A DNA stretch of 64,000 bases from Aquisalinus luteolus (GTDB lineage Bacteria; Pseudomonadota; Alphaproteobacteria; Caulobacterales; Parvularculaceae): assembly GCF_009712425.2 (NCBI RefSeq), contig NZ_VCJR02000001.1:1554001-1618000 (forward strand). Direction: 5' to 3'. The number at the start of each line of letters is the position of its first letter. Position 1 is the first letter of the stretch. A program made the position numbers and the translations under genes. This document shows positions 55,705 to 63,262 of the stretch, in pieces. Below the pieces are notes generated by a model. That model searched no databases. It was not told the origin of the DNA and saw nothing but the letters and a program-made list of their open reading frames with translations.

Positions 55705-56244
55705 CTATCGCGCAGGGATTCCGTCTACCGTCTTCAACGCGCTGCGGTCTGCGGCTTTTACCTCCGTGCGCGGAATGATACTGAAAGATGCATCGCTTTC
55801 CAGAATCACCCATTTGGCATCGTGGATCGACCGCAAGCCCTCTTCACGCAGCGCTGCGAGCACTTCCTGCTCGGTCACCCGCTCGCGCCGCATCGCCTCT
55901 GACATCAGCTTGCCGTTTTCTACCAGCAGGCGCGGCTGCGCTTTGATTGCGTTATCCACCGTATCGCTGCGCACGGCGAAAAATGTCAGGCAGTATTGAA
56001 GCGCCAGCAGCAGGCCGATCGCGAACAGGCTCTCCAGGATCGATACATCCTTGAGCAGTATGCCCGACGCCATGAGCGAGCCGAGCGCGACGGTGACGAT
56101 CCAGTCGAAATTGTTCATCTGCGACGTCGCCCGCTTGCCGACCAGACGCACGAAGCCGATGATCGCGAAATACAGGATCGGCGCAGTGACAAGGATGCGC
56201 CACAGCGTGTCCTGATCGTCGATGAAGAGTTTTATTTCATTCAC
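55705..56244 (-). CDS. DUF421/YetF-type membrane protein
   Basis: 179 residues of the YetF (DUF421) family: helices ILVTAPILYFAIIGFVRLVG, WIVTVALGSLMASGILL and LFAIGLLLALQYCLTFFAV, then a soluble beta part (QPRLLVENGKLMSEAMRRERVTEQ). The conserved GKR and LVENG motifs are present. Function is unknown; YetF proteins are often stress or sporulation linked in other bacteria. Confidence 0.87.
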   Translation of the reverse strand: MNEIKLFIDDQDTLWRILVTAPILYFAIIGFVRLVGKRATSQMNNFDWIVTVALGSLMASGILLKDVSILESLFAIGLLLALQYCLTFFAVRSDTVDNAIKAQPRLLVENGKLMSEAMRRERVTEQEVLAALREEGLRSIHDAKWVILESDASFSIIPRTEVKAADRSALKTVDGIPAR

Positions 56245-56375
56245 GGTCGACCCCCGTCAGTTAACCGTATCGTGAGAGGAAACAGGCCGATGGCCGGCTC
56301 GGTTCCCCGCCTGAACATGCCTTGCCCCTAACCCATGATAGGGAAAGGTTTACCTTGTTCTGCTAGCCTCGGTGC

Positions 56376-56993
56376 ATGGTCAGATATTCCCGATTGCTCG
56401 TCATCGCCGCCCTCACCGGTCTCGTTGCCGCCTGCGCCACGACCCCGCCCGCGCAACAGGAAAACGCCTGCAAGATCTTCGAGGACAAGCGCTCCTGGTA
56501 TTCGGCGACCCGCAAGGTCGAGAAGAAATACGGCGTGCCGATCTCCCTGCAGCTCGCCATCGTCAAGCAGGAAAGCGCCTTCCGCAGCCATGCAAAACCG
56601 GAACGCGGCAAGTTCCTGTTCATCTTCCCCGGCGCCCGCCCCTCGAGCGCCACCGGCTATGCCCAAGCGCTCGATACCACATGGGAAACCTACAAGGCCG
56701 ATACCGGCCGCCGCTTTGCCGACCGCAACGATTTCGACGACGCCGTCGACTTCATCGGCTGGTATGCAGACTTGTCGCGCCAGCGCTCCGGCATCCGCCC
56801 CGGCGATGCCTATAACCAGTATCTCGCCTATCACGAGGGCCAAGGCGGCTATAATCGCGGCTCATATCGCGGTAAGCCCGGCGTCCAGACCATCGCCCGG
56901 CAGGTCGCTCACAATGCCCAGACCTATGAAAGCCAGTTGAACCGGTGCGAGAAGAAATTCCGCCGCGGCATCCCGCTGATCCCGTTTATATAA
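56376..56993 (+). CDS. Lytic transglycosylase-like (SLT) lipoprotein
   Basis: 205-residue exported protein with lipobox LVAACATT near residue 20. The soluble part has the SLT fold marks: VEKKYGVPISLQLAIVKQES with the catalytic Glu, SSATGYAQALDTTWETYK and FIGWYADLSRQRSG, YHEGQGGYNRG. It probably cleaves or remodels peptidoglycan at the outer membrane. It is complete and stands alone. Confidence 0.88.
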   Translation: MVRYSRLLVIAALTGLVAACATTPPAQQENACKIFEDKRSWYSATRKVEKKYGVPISLQLAIVKQESAFRSHAKPERGKFLFIFPGARPSSATGYAQALDTTWETYKADTGRRFADRNDFDDAVDFIGWYADLSRQRSGIRPGDAYNQYLAYHEGQGGYNRGSYRGKPGVQTIARQVAHNAQTYESQLNRCEKKFRRGIPLIPFI

Positions 56994-57006
56994 GAAAACG
57001 CCTGAC

Positions 57007-57390
57007 TTAGGTGCCCTTCTTAAGGCCGGCTTTGATGCCCTCATCATGGCTCAGCGCCTCGATCTCCTTGCCGAGGAACCAGCTGACGACCGTGCGCACG
57101 GCGGCCACGATCGCGAGCACAATCACATCGTCCAGCGTCCGGTGCACGACGGTAAAGATGATATCGGCGACGATCAGGAATTCCAGCGCAGCGAGAATAT
57201 AGACACCAAGCCCGATCCGCGCCCGCTGCAGCGCCTGCGGCACGGTCACATCGGCCTTCACCACGCCGCCGACGACGTTCATTACGAAGCGCACCGACCC
57301 GACGATCAGGATGACCACGGAGATCATCTCGATGCCATAGGACAGGCCCTCCAGCACCCGGTTCACACTTGCTTCCAGGGCGAAATCCAT
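57007..57390 (-). CDS. DUF1622 membrane protein
   Basis: 127 residues of the DUF1622 family, with about three membrane helices (GIEMISVVILIVGSVRFVMNV, IGLGVYILAALEFLIVADII, LAIVAAVRTVVSWFLGKEIE). The RARIGLGVYIL motif is typical. Function unknown. The next gene upstream, on the same strand, is the small disordered protein. Confidence 0.87.
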   Translation of the reverse strand: MDFALEASVNRVLEGLSYGIEMISVVILIVGSVRFVMNVVGGVVKADVTVPQALQRARIGLGVYILAALEFLIVADIIFTVVHRTLDDVIVLAIVAAVRTVVSWFLGKEIEALSHDEGIKAGLKKGT

Positions 57391-57414
57391 CTCGTTTCCC
57401 CTCTTTGCGCCGCC

Positions 57415-57669
57415 TTAGCTGTCAGATGACTGCATGTTGCGCTCGGGCGTCGTTTTTTCCTTCTCGTCGCTCTTGCGCACGCGAGTAACGCCGGCCGGAC
57501 GCTCCCTGGCCCGCTTCTCCTCGTCCTTCGTGCCTTTCTTCTTCTGCAGCGTGCCGCCGGCACGGCCGCCATCGGTCGGCTCGCCCTCTTCGCCGAGGCC
57601 TTCGCGGCTCTCAAGCTGACCCTGGCGGGTTGTGGGCTCGCGTTCGAAATCTTCTGGTTTATCAGCCAT
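57415..57669 (-). CDS. Small hydrophilic disordered protein
   Basis: 84 residues from the ATG at 57669 (MADKPEDFEREPT; AAGGAG upstream). It is rich in Lys, Arg, Glu and Gly and no fold is visible (GGRAGGTLQKKKGTKDEEKR). It may be a stress or hydrophilin-like protein; the family is unknown. It is 24 bases upstream of DUF1622. Confidence 0.55.
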   Translation of the reverse strand: MADKPEDFEREPTTRQGQLESREGLGEEGEPTDGGRAGGTLQKKKGTKDEEKRARERPAGVTRVRKSDEKEKTTPERNMQSSDS

Positions 57670-57811
57670 GTCAGGTCTCCTTTTCGTTTCCTGACAGGCC
57701 AACGCCCAGCCACCGGCGCCCGTTCCGGTTAAATTCCCCACACGGCGCCCTTCAGGCTTGCCCGGTGCGGCCGAAAGCCTGTAGCTATCAGTGTTTCATG
57801 AAAGTTCTCTA

Positions 57812-57854
57812 GCGCATCCACAAAAGTGGAAACCGGTTTTGTGAAAAGATGCGC
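57812..57854. repeat. Palindromic repeat resembling a rhizobial intergenic element
   Basis: GCGCATC-CACAAAA (57812-57825) pairs with TTTTGTG-AAAA-GATGCGC (57837-57854) around GTGGAAACCGG. The form closely recalls the palindromic elements scattered in Rhizobiales. It ends 23 bases before parE. Confidence 0.55.
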
Positions 57855-57877
57855 GCAGACAGGAATGTGTAGTACCG

Positions 57878-59884
57878 ATGGCCCGCAAATCCGCCAAAGC
57901 CGCTGTTGAAGATGACCTGTTTTCCGGGGGTGACTACACCGCCAAGGATATCGAGGTGCTGGAGGGGCTGGAGCCTGTCCGCAAGCGGCCGGGCATGTAT
58001 ATCGGCGGCACCGATGAAAAGGCGCTGCACCACCTCTTCGCCGAAGTGCTCGACAACTCCATGGACGAGGCCGTCGCCGGGCACGCCAGCCGCATCGAGG
58101 TCGAACTACACGAGAACGGCGCGCTGACCGTCTCAGACAATGGCCGCGGCATGCCGATCGACCCGCACCCAAAATTCAAGAACAAGTCGGCGCTGGAAGT
58201 GATCATGACGACGCTGCACGCGGGCGGCAAGTTCTCCAACAAGGCCTATGCCACCTCCGGCGGCCTGCACGGCGTCGGCGCCTCGGTCGTCAACGCGCTG
58301 TCGGACGAGCTGACTGTCGAGGTCGCGCGGGGCCGCAAGCTCTATCGCCAGACCTTCTCCAAGGGCATCCCCACATCCAAGCTGAAGACCGTGGGCGATG
58401 CCCCCAACCGGCGCGGCACGTCCACCACCTTCCACCCGGACCCGGAGATTTTCGGCGAGAAGGCAAAGTTCAAGCCCGCCCGCCTGTTCCGCATGACGCG
58501 GTCCAAGGCCTATCTGTTCGGCGGGGTCGAAATCCGCTGGAAATGCGCAGCCAGCCTGATCAAGGACGAGACTCCGGCGCAGGAAGTGCTGAAATTCGAC
58601 AACGGCCTGCGCGACTATCTCCAGTCCGTCGTCGACAAGAAACCGACGGTCACCGACGATATCTTCTCCGGCAAGGTCGAGCGCGAGGGCGGCCACGGCA
58701 CGGTCGAATGGGCCGTGTGCTGGGGCCAGGCCGGGTTCGCCATGGAAGGCGGCCAGACCGCCGACGGCTTCTCACACTCATACTGCAACACCATCCCGAC
58801 ACCGGAGGGCGGCACCCATGAACAGGGCTTGCGCTCCGCCCTCACCCGTGGCCTGAAGGCCTATGCGGAGCTGGCGGGCGTCAAGAAAGGCGCCAACGTC
58901 ACGGCGGAAGACGTGATGGGCACCGCCGGCGCGATGCTGTCGGTCTTCATTTCCAACCCGGAATTCCAGGGCCAGACGAAGGACAAGCTCGCCACCAACG
59001 AGGCGCAGAAGCTGACAGAGACCGCCGTCAGGGCGGAGTTCGACCACTGGCTCGCCGGGCACCGCAAGCAGGCCGACCAGCTGCTCGAATGGGTCATCGA
59101 CCGCGCGGATGAGCGCCAGCGCCGCCGCAAGGAAAAGGAAGTCTCCCGCGCCAGCGCCATGCGCAAGCTGCGCCTGCCGGGCAAGCTCGCCGACTGCTCG
59201 CAACAGGCTGCCGACGGCACGGAGATTTTCCTCGTCGAGGGAGACTCCGCCGGTGGCTCGGCCAAGCAGGCGCGCGACCGCAAGACACAGGCGATCCTGC
59301 CCTTGCGCGGCAAGATCCTCAACGTCGCCTCGGCAACGCGCGACAAGATCGCCGCGAACCAGGAAATCAACGACATCATCCAGGCGCTCGGCAGCGGCAT
59401 CGGCTCGAAATTCGATATCGAGGAGCTGCGCTACGAGAAGGTCATCATCATGACCGACGCCGATGTCGACGGCGCCCACATCGCCGCCCTGCTCATCACC
59501 TTCTTCCATCGCTCGATGCCGGAGCTGATCACTGCCGGCCGGCTCTACCTCGCCCAGCCGCCGCTCTATAAAGTCTCGCAGGGCGGAAAGTCAGCATACG
59601 CCATTGACGAGGGCCATCGTGACAAGCTGATCGAGACGGAATTCAAAAAGGGCCAGAAGGTCGACGTCTCCCGCTTCAAGGGCCTCGGCGAGATGATGCC
59701 GGCGCAGCTGAAAGAAACGACCATGAACCCGGCCACGCGCACCCTCGCCCGCGTCGTCATCCCCGAAGACAAGGCCCCCGAAGTCATGGACCTCGTCGAA
59801 CGCCTGATGGGCAAAAAGGCCGAAGCGCGGTACAACTTCATCCAGGAGAATGCGGCGTTTGTCGCGGAGGAACTGGATATTTAG
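57878..59884 (+). CDS. parE: Topoisomerase IV subunit B
   Basis: ATPase subunit of decatenating topoisomerase. 668 residues: GHKL ATPase (LFAEVLDNSMDEAVAGHA; GGLHGVGASVVNALS), TOPRIM (EIFLVEGDSAGGSAKQARDR; IIMTDADVDGAHIAALL) and the C-terminal RFKGLGEMMPAQLKETTMNP. AGGAA precedes the ATG. Its stop overlaps the stop of the restriction-island nuclease (TTAG, 59881-59884). Confidence 0.96.
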   Translation: MARKSAKAAVEDDLFSGGDYTAKDIEVLEGLEPVRKRPGMYIGGTDEKALHHLFAEVLDNSMDEAVAGHASRIEVELHENGALTVSDNGRGMPIDPHPKFKNKSALEVIMTTLHAGGKFSNKAYATSGGLHGVGASVVNALSDELTVEVARGRKLYRQTFSKGIPTSKLKTVGDAPNRRGTSTTFHPDPEIFGEKAKFKPARLFRMTRSKAYLFGGVEIRWKCAASLIKDETPAQEVLKFDNGLRDYLQSVVDKKPTVTDDIFSGKVEREGGHGTVEWAVCWGQAGFAMEGGQTADGFSHSYCNTIPTPEGGTHEQGLRSALTRGLKAYAELAGVKKGANVTAEDVMGTAGAMLSVFISNPEFQGQTKDKLATNEAQKLTETAVRAEFDHWLAGHRKQADQLLEWVIDRADERQRRRKEKEVSRASAMRKLRLPGKLADCSQQAADGTEIFLVEGDSAGGSAKQARDRKTQAILPLRGKILNVASATRDKIAANQEINDIIQALGSGIGSKFDIEELRYEKVIIMTDADVDGAHIAALLITFFHRSMPELITAGRLYLAQPPLYKVSQGGKSAYAIDEGHRDKLIETEFKKGQKVDVSRFKGLGEMMPAQLKETTMNPATRTLARVVIPEDKAPEVMDLVERLMGKKAEARYNFIQENAAFVAEELDI

Positions 59885-60855
59885 GGTGTTTTTACTTCAA
59901 AGATGTTTTCGCGATGCCAAGCAAAGGCATCTTGTGAGGGATGTTTCGAGACATCATTAGGAAGGGATATTCTTTTCCCATCGAGGTCATAGAGATACTG
60001 ATTAAATCTTTCCACAGACGTATTTTTCTTAACGCTGATCGTAAAATCATCTTTCACACACCACAATCCGCAATCAAATGCCCAGTGAAGGCGACGATTT
60101 AGAGAAATTCCATTCTGAATTACATTTGATCCGTTATATTCTCGTGGAATAATGTGGGCAGCCTCTACTTCATTATTAGACAGGTCAATTGTTTTCATCT
60201 GATCAGCGGTAACGGCGCATTTCCCCCCGTAAGATTCTAATACTTCCAATCTGAATAACGAACTCCTTTGCTTTCTCCTTATCAGGTTTTCTTGAAACTG
60301 CGCGTCAGGATCGATTAAGAGTTCAGACCTTATCCGAGGATATTCTTCCTTATAGGCATCAGGATACCTAAACTCTTCTCCAAAATAACCGCTTGGAAAT
60401 TTTGTCTTTGAGGGAGCGATAATACCCGATGAAAGTTTTCGATCAATATCATCTGCCATAGCTCTCCAAAGAGGCGATCCTTTAGACAACAATTCAAAGC
60501 GATATCTAAATGCTGCTTTATCTGTGGAATGAATAAGTAGAAGGTCTTCTTCCTGACAGTTCTCTAATAAACCTTTCAAATTCCCGGTAACCCGGTACTC
60601 CGGTTTTCTTGTGCCACCCCAAGTTTGATACTGAAATCGTGTAACAAAAGAACCTATAAACAATCCATTCTTATACCCAGCCACACGAATACTTATGCTA
60701 TTAGTAGGCTCAGAAGGAGAAATTGTATCGGTGGCAAGTAGGGGGAAATACCAAATCAAACTCAATGGTATTACTGGCCCTGCTTGGTGGCCGCTTTGAC
60801 TCAAATCATTCTTTGTCAAATATTTGAAAATAGGTGTTTCTAGCTCATTACCCAT
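59881..60855 (-). CDS. HNH endonuclease with EcoRII-N-like DNA-binding domain
   Basis: 324 residues, the presumed restriction enzyme. The N-terminal 150 residues contain FKYLTKNDLSQSGHQAGPVI, close to the effector-binding, B3-like domain of EcoRII/BfiI relatives. The C-terminal part is an HNH nuclease: GKCAVTADQM, EAAHIIPREYNGSNVI, NGISLNRRLHWAFDCGLW. It is far AT-richer than parE next to it. It is one base downstream of vsr and follows dcm in one operon. CCWGG specificity is inferred from the methylase. Confidence 0.85.
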   Translation of the reverse strand: MGNELETPIFKYLTKNDLSQSGHQAGPVIPLSLIWYFPLLATDTISPSEPTNSISIRVAGYKNGLFIGSFVTRFQYQTWGGTRKPEYRVTGNLKGLLENCQEEDLLLIHSTDKAAFRYRFELLSKGSPLWRAMADDIDRKLSSGIIAPSKTKFPSGYFGEEFRYPDAYKEEYPRIRSELLIDPDAQFQENLIRRKQRSSLFRLEVLESYGGKCAVTADQMKTIDLSNNEVEAAHIIPREYNGSNVIQNGISLNRRLHWAFDCGLWCVKDDFTISVKKNTSVERFNQYLYDLDGKRISLPNDVSKHPSQDAFAWHRENIFEVKTP

Positions 60856-60856
60856 G

Positions 60857-61312
60857 TCAGCTGCCTAACTGCAAAATCCGATGATTTTCCATATTGATAA
60901 GCCAATTTTCTAGCTTATTTAAAATTTCATTTATTTCGTCAGCACTCCTATTTTTCAGACCACATTCCCATATTACCGCAACCCTTATTCCATGTCGTTC
61001 AATCATTGATGTATGTTTTTCATCGCGAACGATATTTGATCCTATTTTTTCGCGCCAAAAGTCTATTCGAGTCTTCGGCCACTTGAATAGGTGACAGTCA
61101 TGCCCATGCCAGAAACAGCCATGAACAAATATCACGGCGTTATATTTCGGCAGTACGAGATCAGGCTTTCCCGGCAGTGACTTATCATAAAGTTTATACC
61201 GAAACCCCCGCGCATGAAGTCCCTTGCGGATGATCATCTCGGGCTTGGTATCTTTGCCCTTGATGCCCGACATCATCCGGCTTCGGACTTCCTTTGAAAC
61301 AACATCAGCCAT
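60857..61312 (-). CDS. vsr: Very short patch repair endonuclease
   Basis: Nicks DNA at T:G mismatches left by deaminated 5-methylcytosine. 151 residues with the Vsr marks RSRMMSGIKGKDTKPEMIIR, GKPDLVLPKYNAVIFVHGCF and WHGHDCHLFKWPKTR. Its ATG overlaps the dcm stop by one base (TGATG), and the HNH gene starts one base after its end. Confidence 0.94.
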   Translation of the reverse strand: MADVVSKEVRSRMMSGIKGKDTKPEMIIRKGLHARGFRYKLYDKSLPGKPDLVLPKYNAVIFVHGCFWHGHDCHLFKWPKTRIDFWREKIGSNIVRDEKHTSMIERHGIRVAVIWECGLKNRSADEINEILNKLENWLINMENHRILQLGS

Positions 61313-62547
61313 CAGGCTACAGCTGCAACTTTTTCCTCTACGGTCAAGGCCTTCTTGATATGCGGCTCCATCAACTCCGCAATCGCCTCGATGACCGGAA
61401 CAACAACCGCGTTGCCAAACTGACGATAGGCCTGTGTGTCAGAGACCGGAATCCTCCATGATCGCCCCTTTGCGTCATACTCAAAGCCCATCAGTCGAGC
61501 GCATTCCGTGGGTGTGAGACGCCTTGGTCTTTGCCTGCCTCGCTGCTTCACAAGGATTTCGGAACCGTCCTTGTAGTATCTCGCTGACAGGGTGCGCGTG
61601 ACATCGTCCGGCCCGCAAAGTCCAAAGCCAAAACCGTTGCCCTGCCCCGCATGCTTCTCCTTGTAAGCTTGGAGATACTCCCAGAGCCGCGGTGTCAGCG
61701 TGTACTTACTATCGATTTCATTGTGTCCCTGAAGGATGTCCCCCAGAACAGGCCATTCATTTTGCGGCGGTATCAGCGCATCAAACTGGCTGAAATCAAA
61801 ATCAGTGTCATCACGGAAACCAACGATAAAAATACGTTCCCGCTTTTGCGGAACCCACGGATTGGATGCAATCACGCGATGCTGGATACGATATCCAAGC
61901 TCTTTCTCGAGAACACTGGAGATCACCTTGAACGTATTTCCCTTGTCGTGGCGCTGAAGGTTTTTCACGTTCTCCAGTAGGAATGCTTTAGGCCGGTGAT
62001 AGGCAATAATTTTCTGGATATCGAAAAACAAGGTTCCCTGAGTTTCGTCGGAAAACCCGTGAGGGCGACCAAGGGCATTCTTCTTGGAAACACCGGCTAT
62101 TGAGAATGGCTGACAGGGGAAACCCGCAAGCAAAACATCGTGCTCGGGAATCAATGAAGGATCAGCCCCATACGGACGAATATCGCCCGCAAAGACATGA
62201 TCATCACCATCCTGAAAATTGGCCCGGTATGTTTGCTGGCTGAACTTGTCCCATTCGCTTGTAAAGACACATTTGCCGCCAATACCCTCAAAACCAATGC
62301 GCAACCCACCGATACCCGCAAAAAGATCAATGAACCTGAAGTCGGCGGCAGGCTTCAGCGGCAATTGCGGCTTCATGTCCGCTTCTACCTTCAGGACACG
62401 CATATCCGGCAATGGAGCCTTTTGTTCGCCCAGATCATATCGTCTGATCTGACGCTCGGATTTGTCGAGCAACACAGCCGTTTCGGCAATGGTCAGTTCG
62501 GCTTGCTCACGCAAACGGCGAAAGTCGGAGATGTCATTTGTTCTCAT
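61312..62547 (-). CDS. dcm: DNA (cytosine-5) methyltransferase, Dcm-like
   Basis: 411 residues. N-terminal HTH (FRRLREQAELTIAETAVLLD then KSERQIRRYDLGE), SAM motif FIDLFAGIGGLRIGF, catalytic GFPCQPFSIAG, ENV, and the target-recognition and closing part (GNGFGFGLCGPDDVTRTLSA, RLTPTECARLMGF) that closely resembles E. coli Dcm and EcoRII methylases, so CCWGG is the likely site. The HTH suggests self-control at the promoter just upstream. vsr and the nuclease follow at once. AT-rich relative to neighbours. Confidence 0.94.
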   Translation of the reverse strand: MRTNDISDFRRLREQAELTIAETAVLLDKSERQIRRYDLGEQKAPLPDMRVLKVEADMKPQLPLKPAADFRFIDLFAGIGGLRIGFEGIGGKCVFTSEWDKFSQQTYRANFQDGDDHVFAGDIRPYGADPSLIPEHDVLLAGFPCQPFSIAGVSKKNALGRPHGFSDETQGTLFFDIQKIIAYHRPKAFLLENVKNLQRHDKGNTFKVISSVLEKELGYRIQHRVIASNPWVPQKRERIFIVGFRDDTDFDFSQFDALIPPQNEWPVLGDILQGHNEIDSKYTLTPRLWEYLQAYKEKHAGQGNGFGFGLCGPDDVTRTLSARYYKDGSEILVKQRGRQRPRRLTPTECARLMGFEYDAKGRSWRIPVSDTQAYRQFGNAVVVPVIEAIAELMEPHIKKALTVEEKVAAVA

Positions 62548-62554
62548 CTTGTTC
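62540..62554 (-). promoter_or_regulatory. LexA-box match over the dcm start
   Basis: GTTCTCATCTTGTTC on the plus strand fits GTTC-N7-GTTC. It is made by a 10-base direct repeat TTGTTCTCAT (62538-62547 and 62549-62558) and covers the start codon. About two such matches are expected by chance in 64 kb, so the assignment is tentative. Confidence 0.4.
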
Positions 62555-62599
62555 TCATAACCTCTGGGAAGATTTATGACAAGATGTCCTGATTTGTCC
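62554..62599 (-). promoter_or_regulatory. dcm promoter and SsoII-like operator
   Basis: On the minus strand TTGTCA and TATGAG are separated by 17 bases, the latter at 62554-62559, a good sigma-70-type pair; the predicted start of transcription falls at or beside the ATG at 62547. GACA-TCT-TGTC (62578-62588) overlaps the -35, and TGTCC recurs at 62585 and 62595. The M.SsoII-type methylase operator has the same GGACA/TGTCC halves. Confidence 0.55.
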
Positions 62600-62999
62600 C
62601 GCCTGCAAAAGATTCTTGTAGGGAAGTTATCCCCGCCCCTCGCACCGCCACCATACTCCCGTCCACGCGCCGGTGAGGATCGGCGCTGAGGGGATGGCTC
62701 CCGCCGGTGACCTGCCGGCGGCCCGTCCCATCAGGTTCCGGATCGCATGAGAGGGTGTGCGCAAGCTTCGCATCGTCGGTCCGGGCGGTGTTCCGTGGTT
62801 TAGCACTGCGGACCGGAGAGCCGCGTATCGGCCCGGCACCAGATCACCGCCGTGGGAGTGGGCTCTGCCCATACCTCTAGATATTCTGAAGGGCACCGCC
62901 CCGCTTCCACGGGCCCCCTTTCATCGCGCTGGAGCGTTAGCGAAGGCGGATCGGTTAAACGCTCGCAGCCCATCGGCTGGCGGCGTATTCAGTGCTTGC

Positions 63000-63080
63000 C
63001 CTTCGTGGGCCGCTGCGCGGCCACCTCAGGGTGAGGAGGAAAAAGCCTCATCCTGAGGTGCTCCGCAGGAGCCACGAAGG
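63000..63080. repeat. 81-bp nested inverted repeat
   Basis: CCTTCGTGG (63000-63008) and CCACGAAGG (63072-63080) form outer arms; inside, CCTCAGGGTGAGG (63024-63036) and CCTCATCCTGAGG (63046-63058) continue the pairing. Each arm holds its own small hairpin. It resembles intergenic palindromic repeats of alphaproteobacteria. Confidence 0.75.
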
Positions 63081-63107
63081 ACGAGGCGAGGCCAGAAAAA
63101 GAAAAGT

Positions 63108-63154
63108 CTCGCCAAGTGCCTGTATGGCACATTGTGCCTTACAGGCTTGGTGAG
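63108..63154. repeat. 47-bp imperfect hairpin
   Basis: CTCGCCAAG (63108-63116) and CTTGGTGAG (63146-63154), with GCCTGTA and TACAGGC plus GGCACA and TGTGCC inside. It has one bulge and a short apical loop. Confidence 0.65.
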
Positions 63155-63159
63155 CAATC

Positions 63160-63246
63160 GTTTTACAGCCGCGAATTTGTCAAGGCTATAACCGCTTCGC
63201 GGCGCGGGCGCAGCCCGCGGCCTTGACTAACTCGTGGCTGTGAAAC
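63160..63246. repeat. 87-bp inverted repeat with 27-bp arms
   Basis: Arms 63160-63186 and 63220-63246 pair at 22 of 27 positions (ACAGCC with GGCTGT; GTCAAGGC with GCCTTGAC). The loop has CGCGGGC-GCA-GCCCGCG. It ends 16 bases from the final gene and may also terminate it. Confidence 0.7.
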
Positions 63247-63262
63247 ACCCCGCAGCTCTCAC

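Larger units (their letters stand above)
62600..63262. other. Non-coding region rich in inverted repeats
   Basis: No supported gene in about 660 bases. It holds a short perfect stem (CCGCCGG 62701-62707 with CCGGCGG 62715-62721), a GC-rich stretch with an open but unsupported minus frame (62627-62896), and the three larger inverted repeats listed separately. It separates the restriction island from the last gene. Confidence 0.6.

Noticed and set aside
62627-62896. Minus-strand frame of 89 codons beside the restriction island
   Set aside because: No ribosome-binding site or recognised domain, composed of low-complexity Gly/Pro/Arg; more likely a repeat or decayed sequence.
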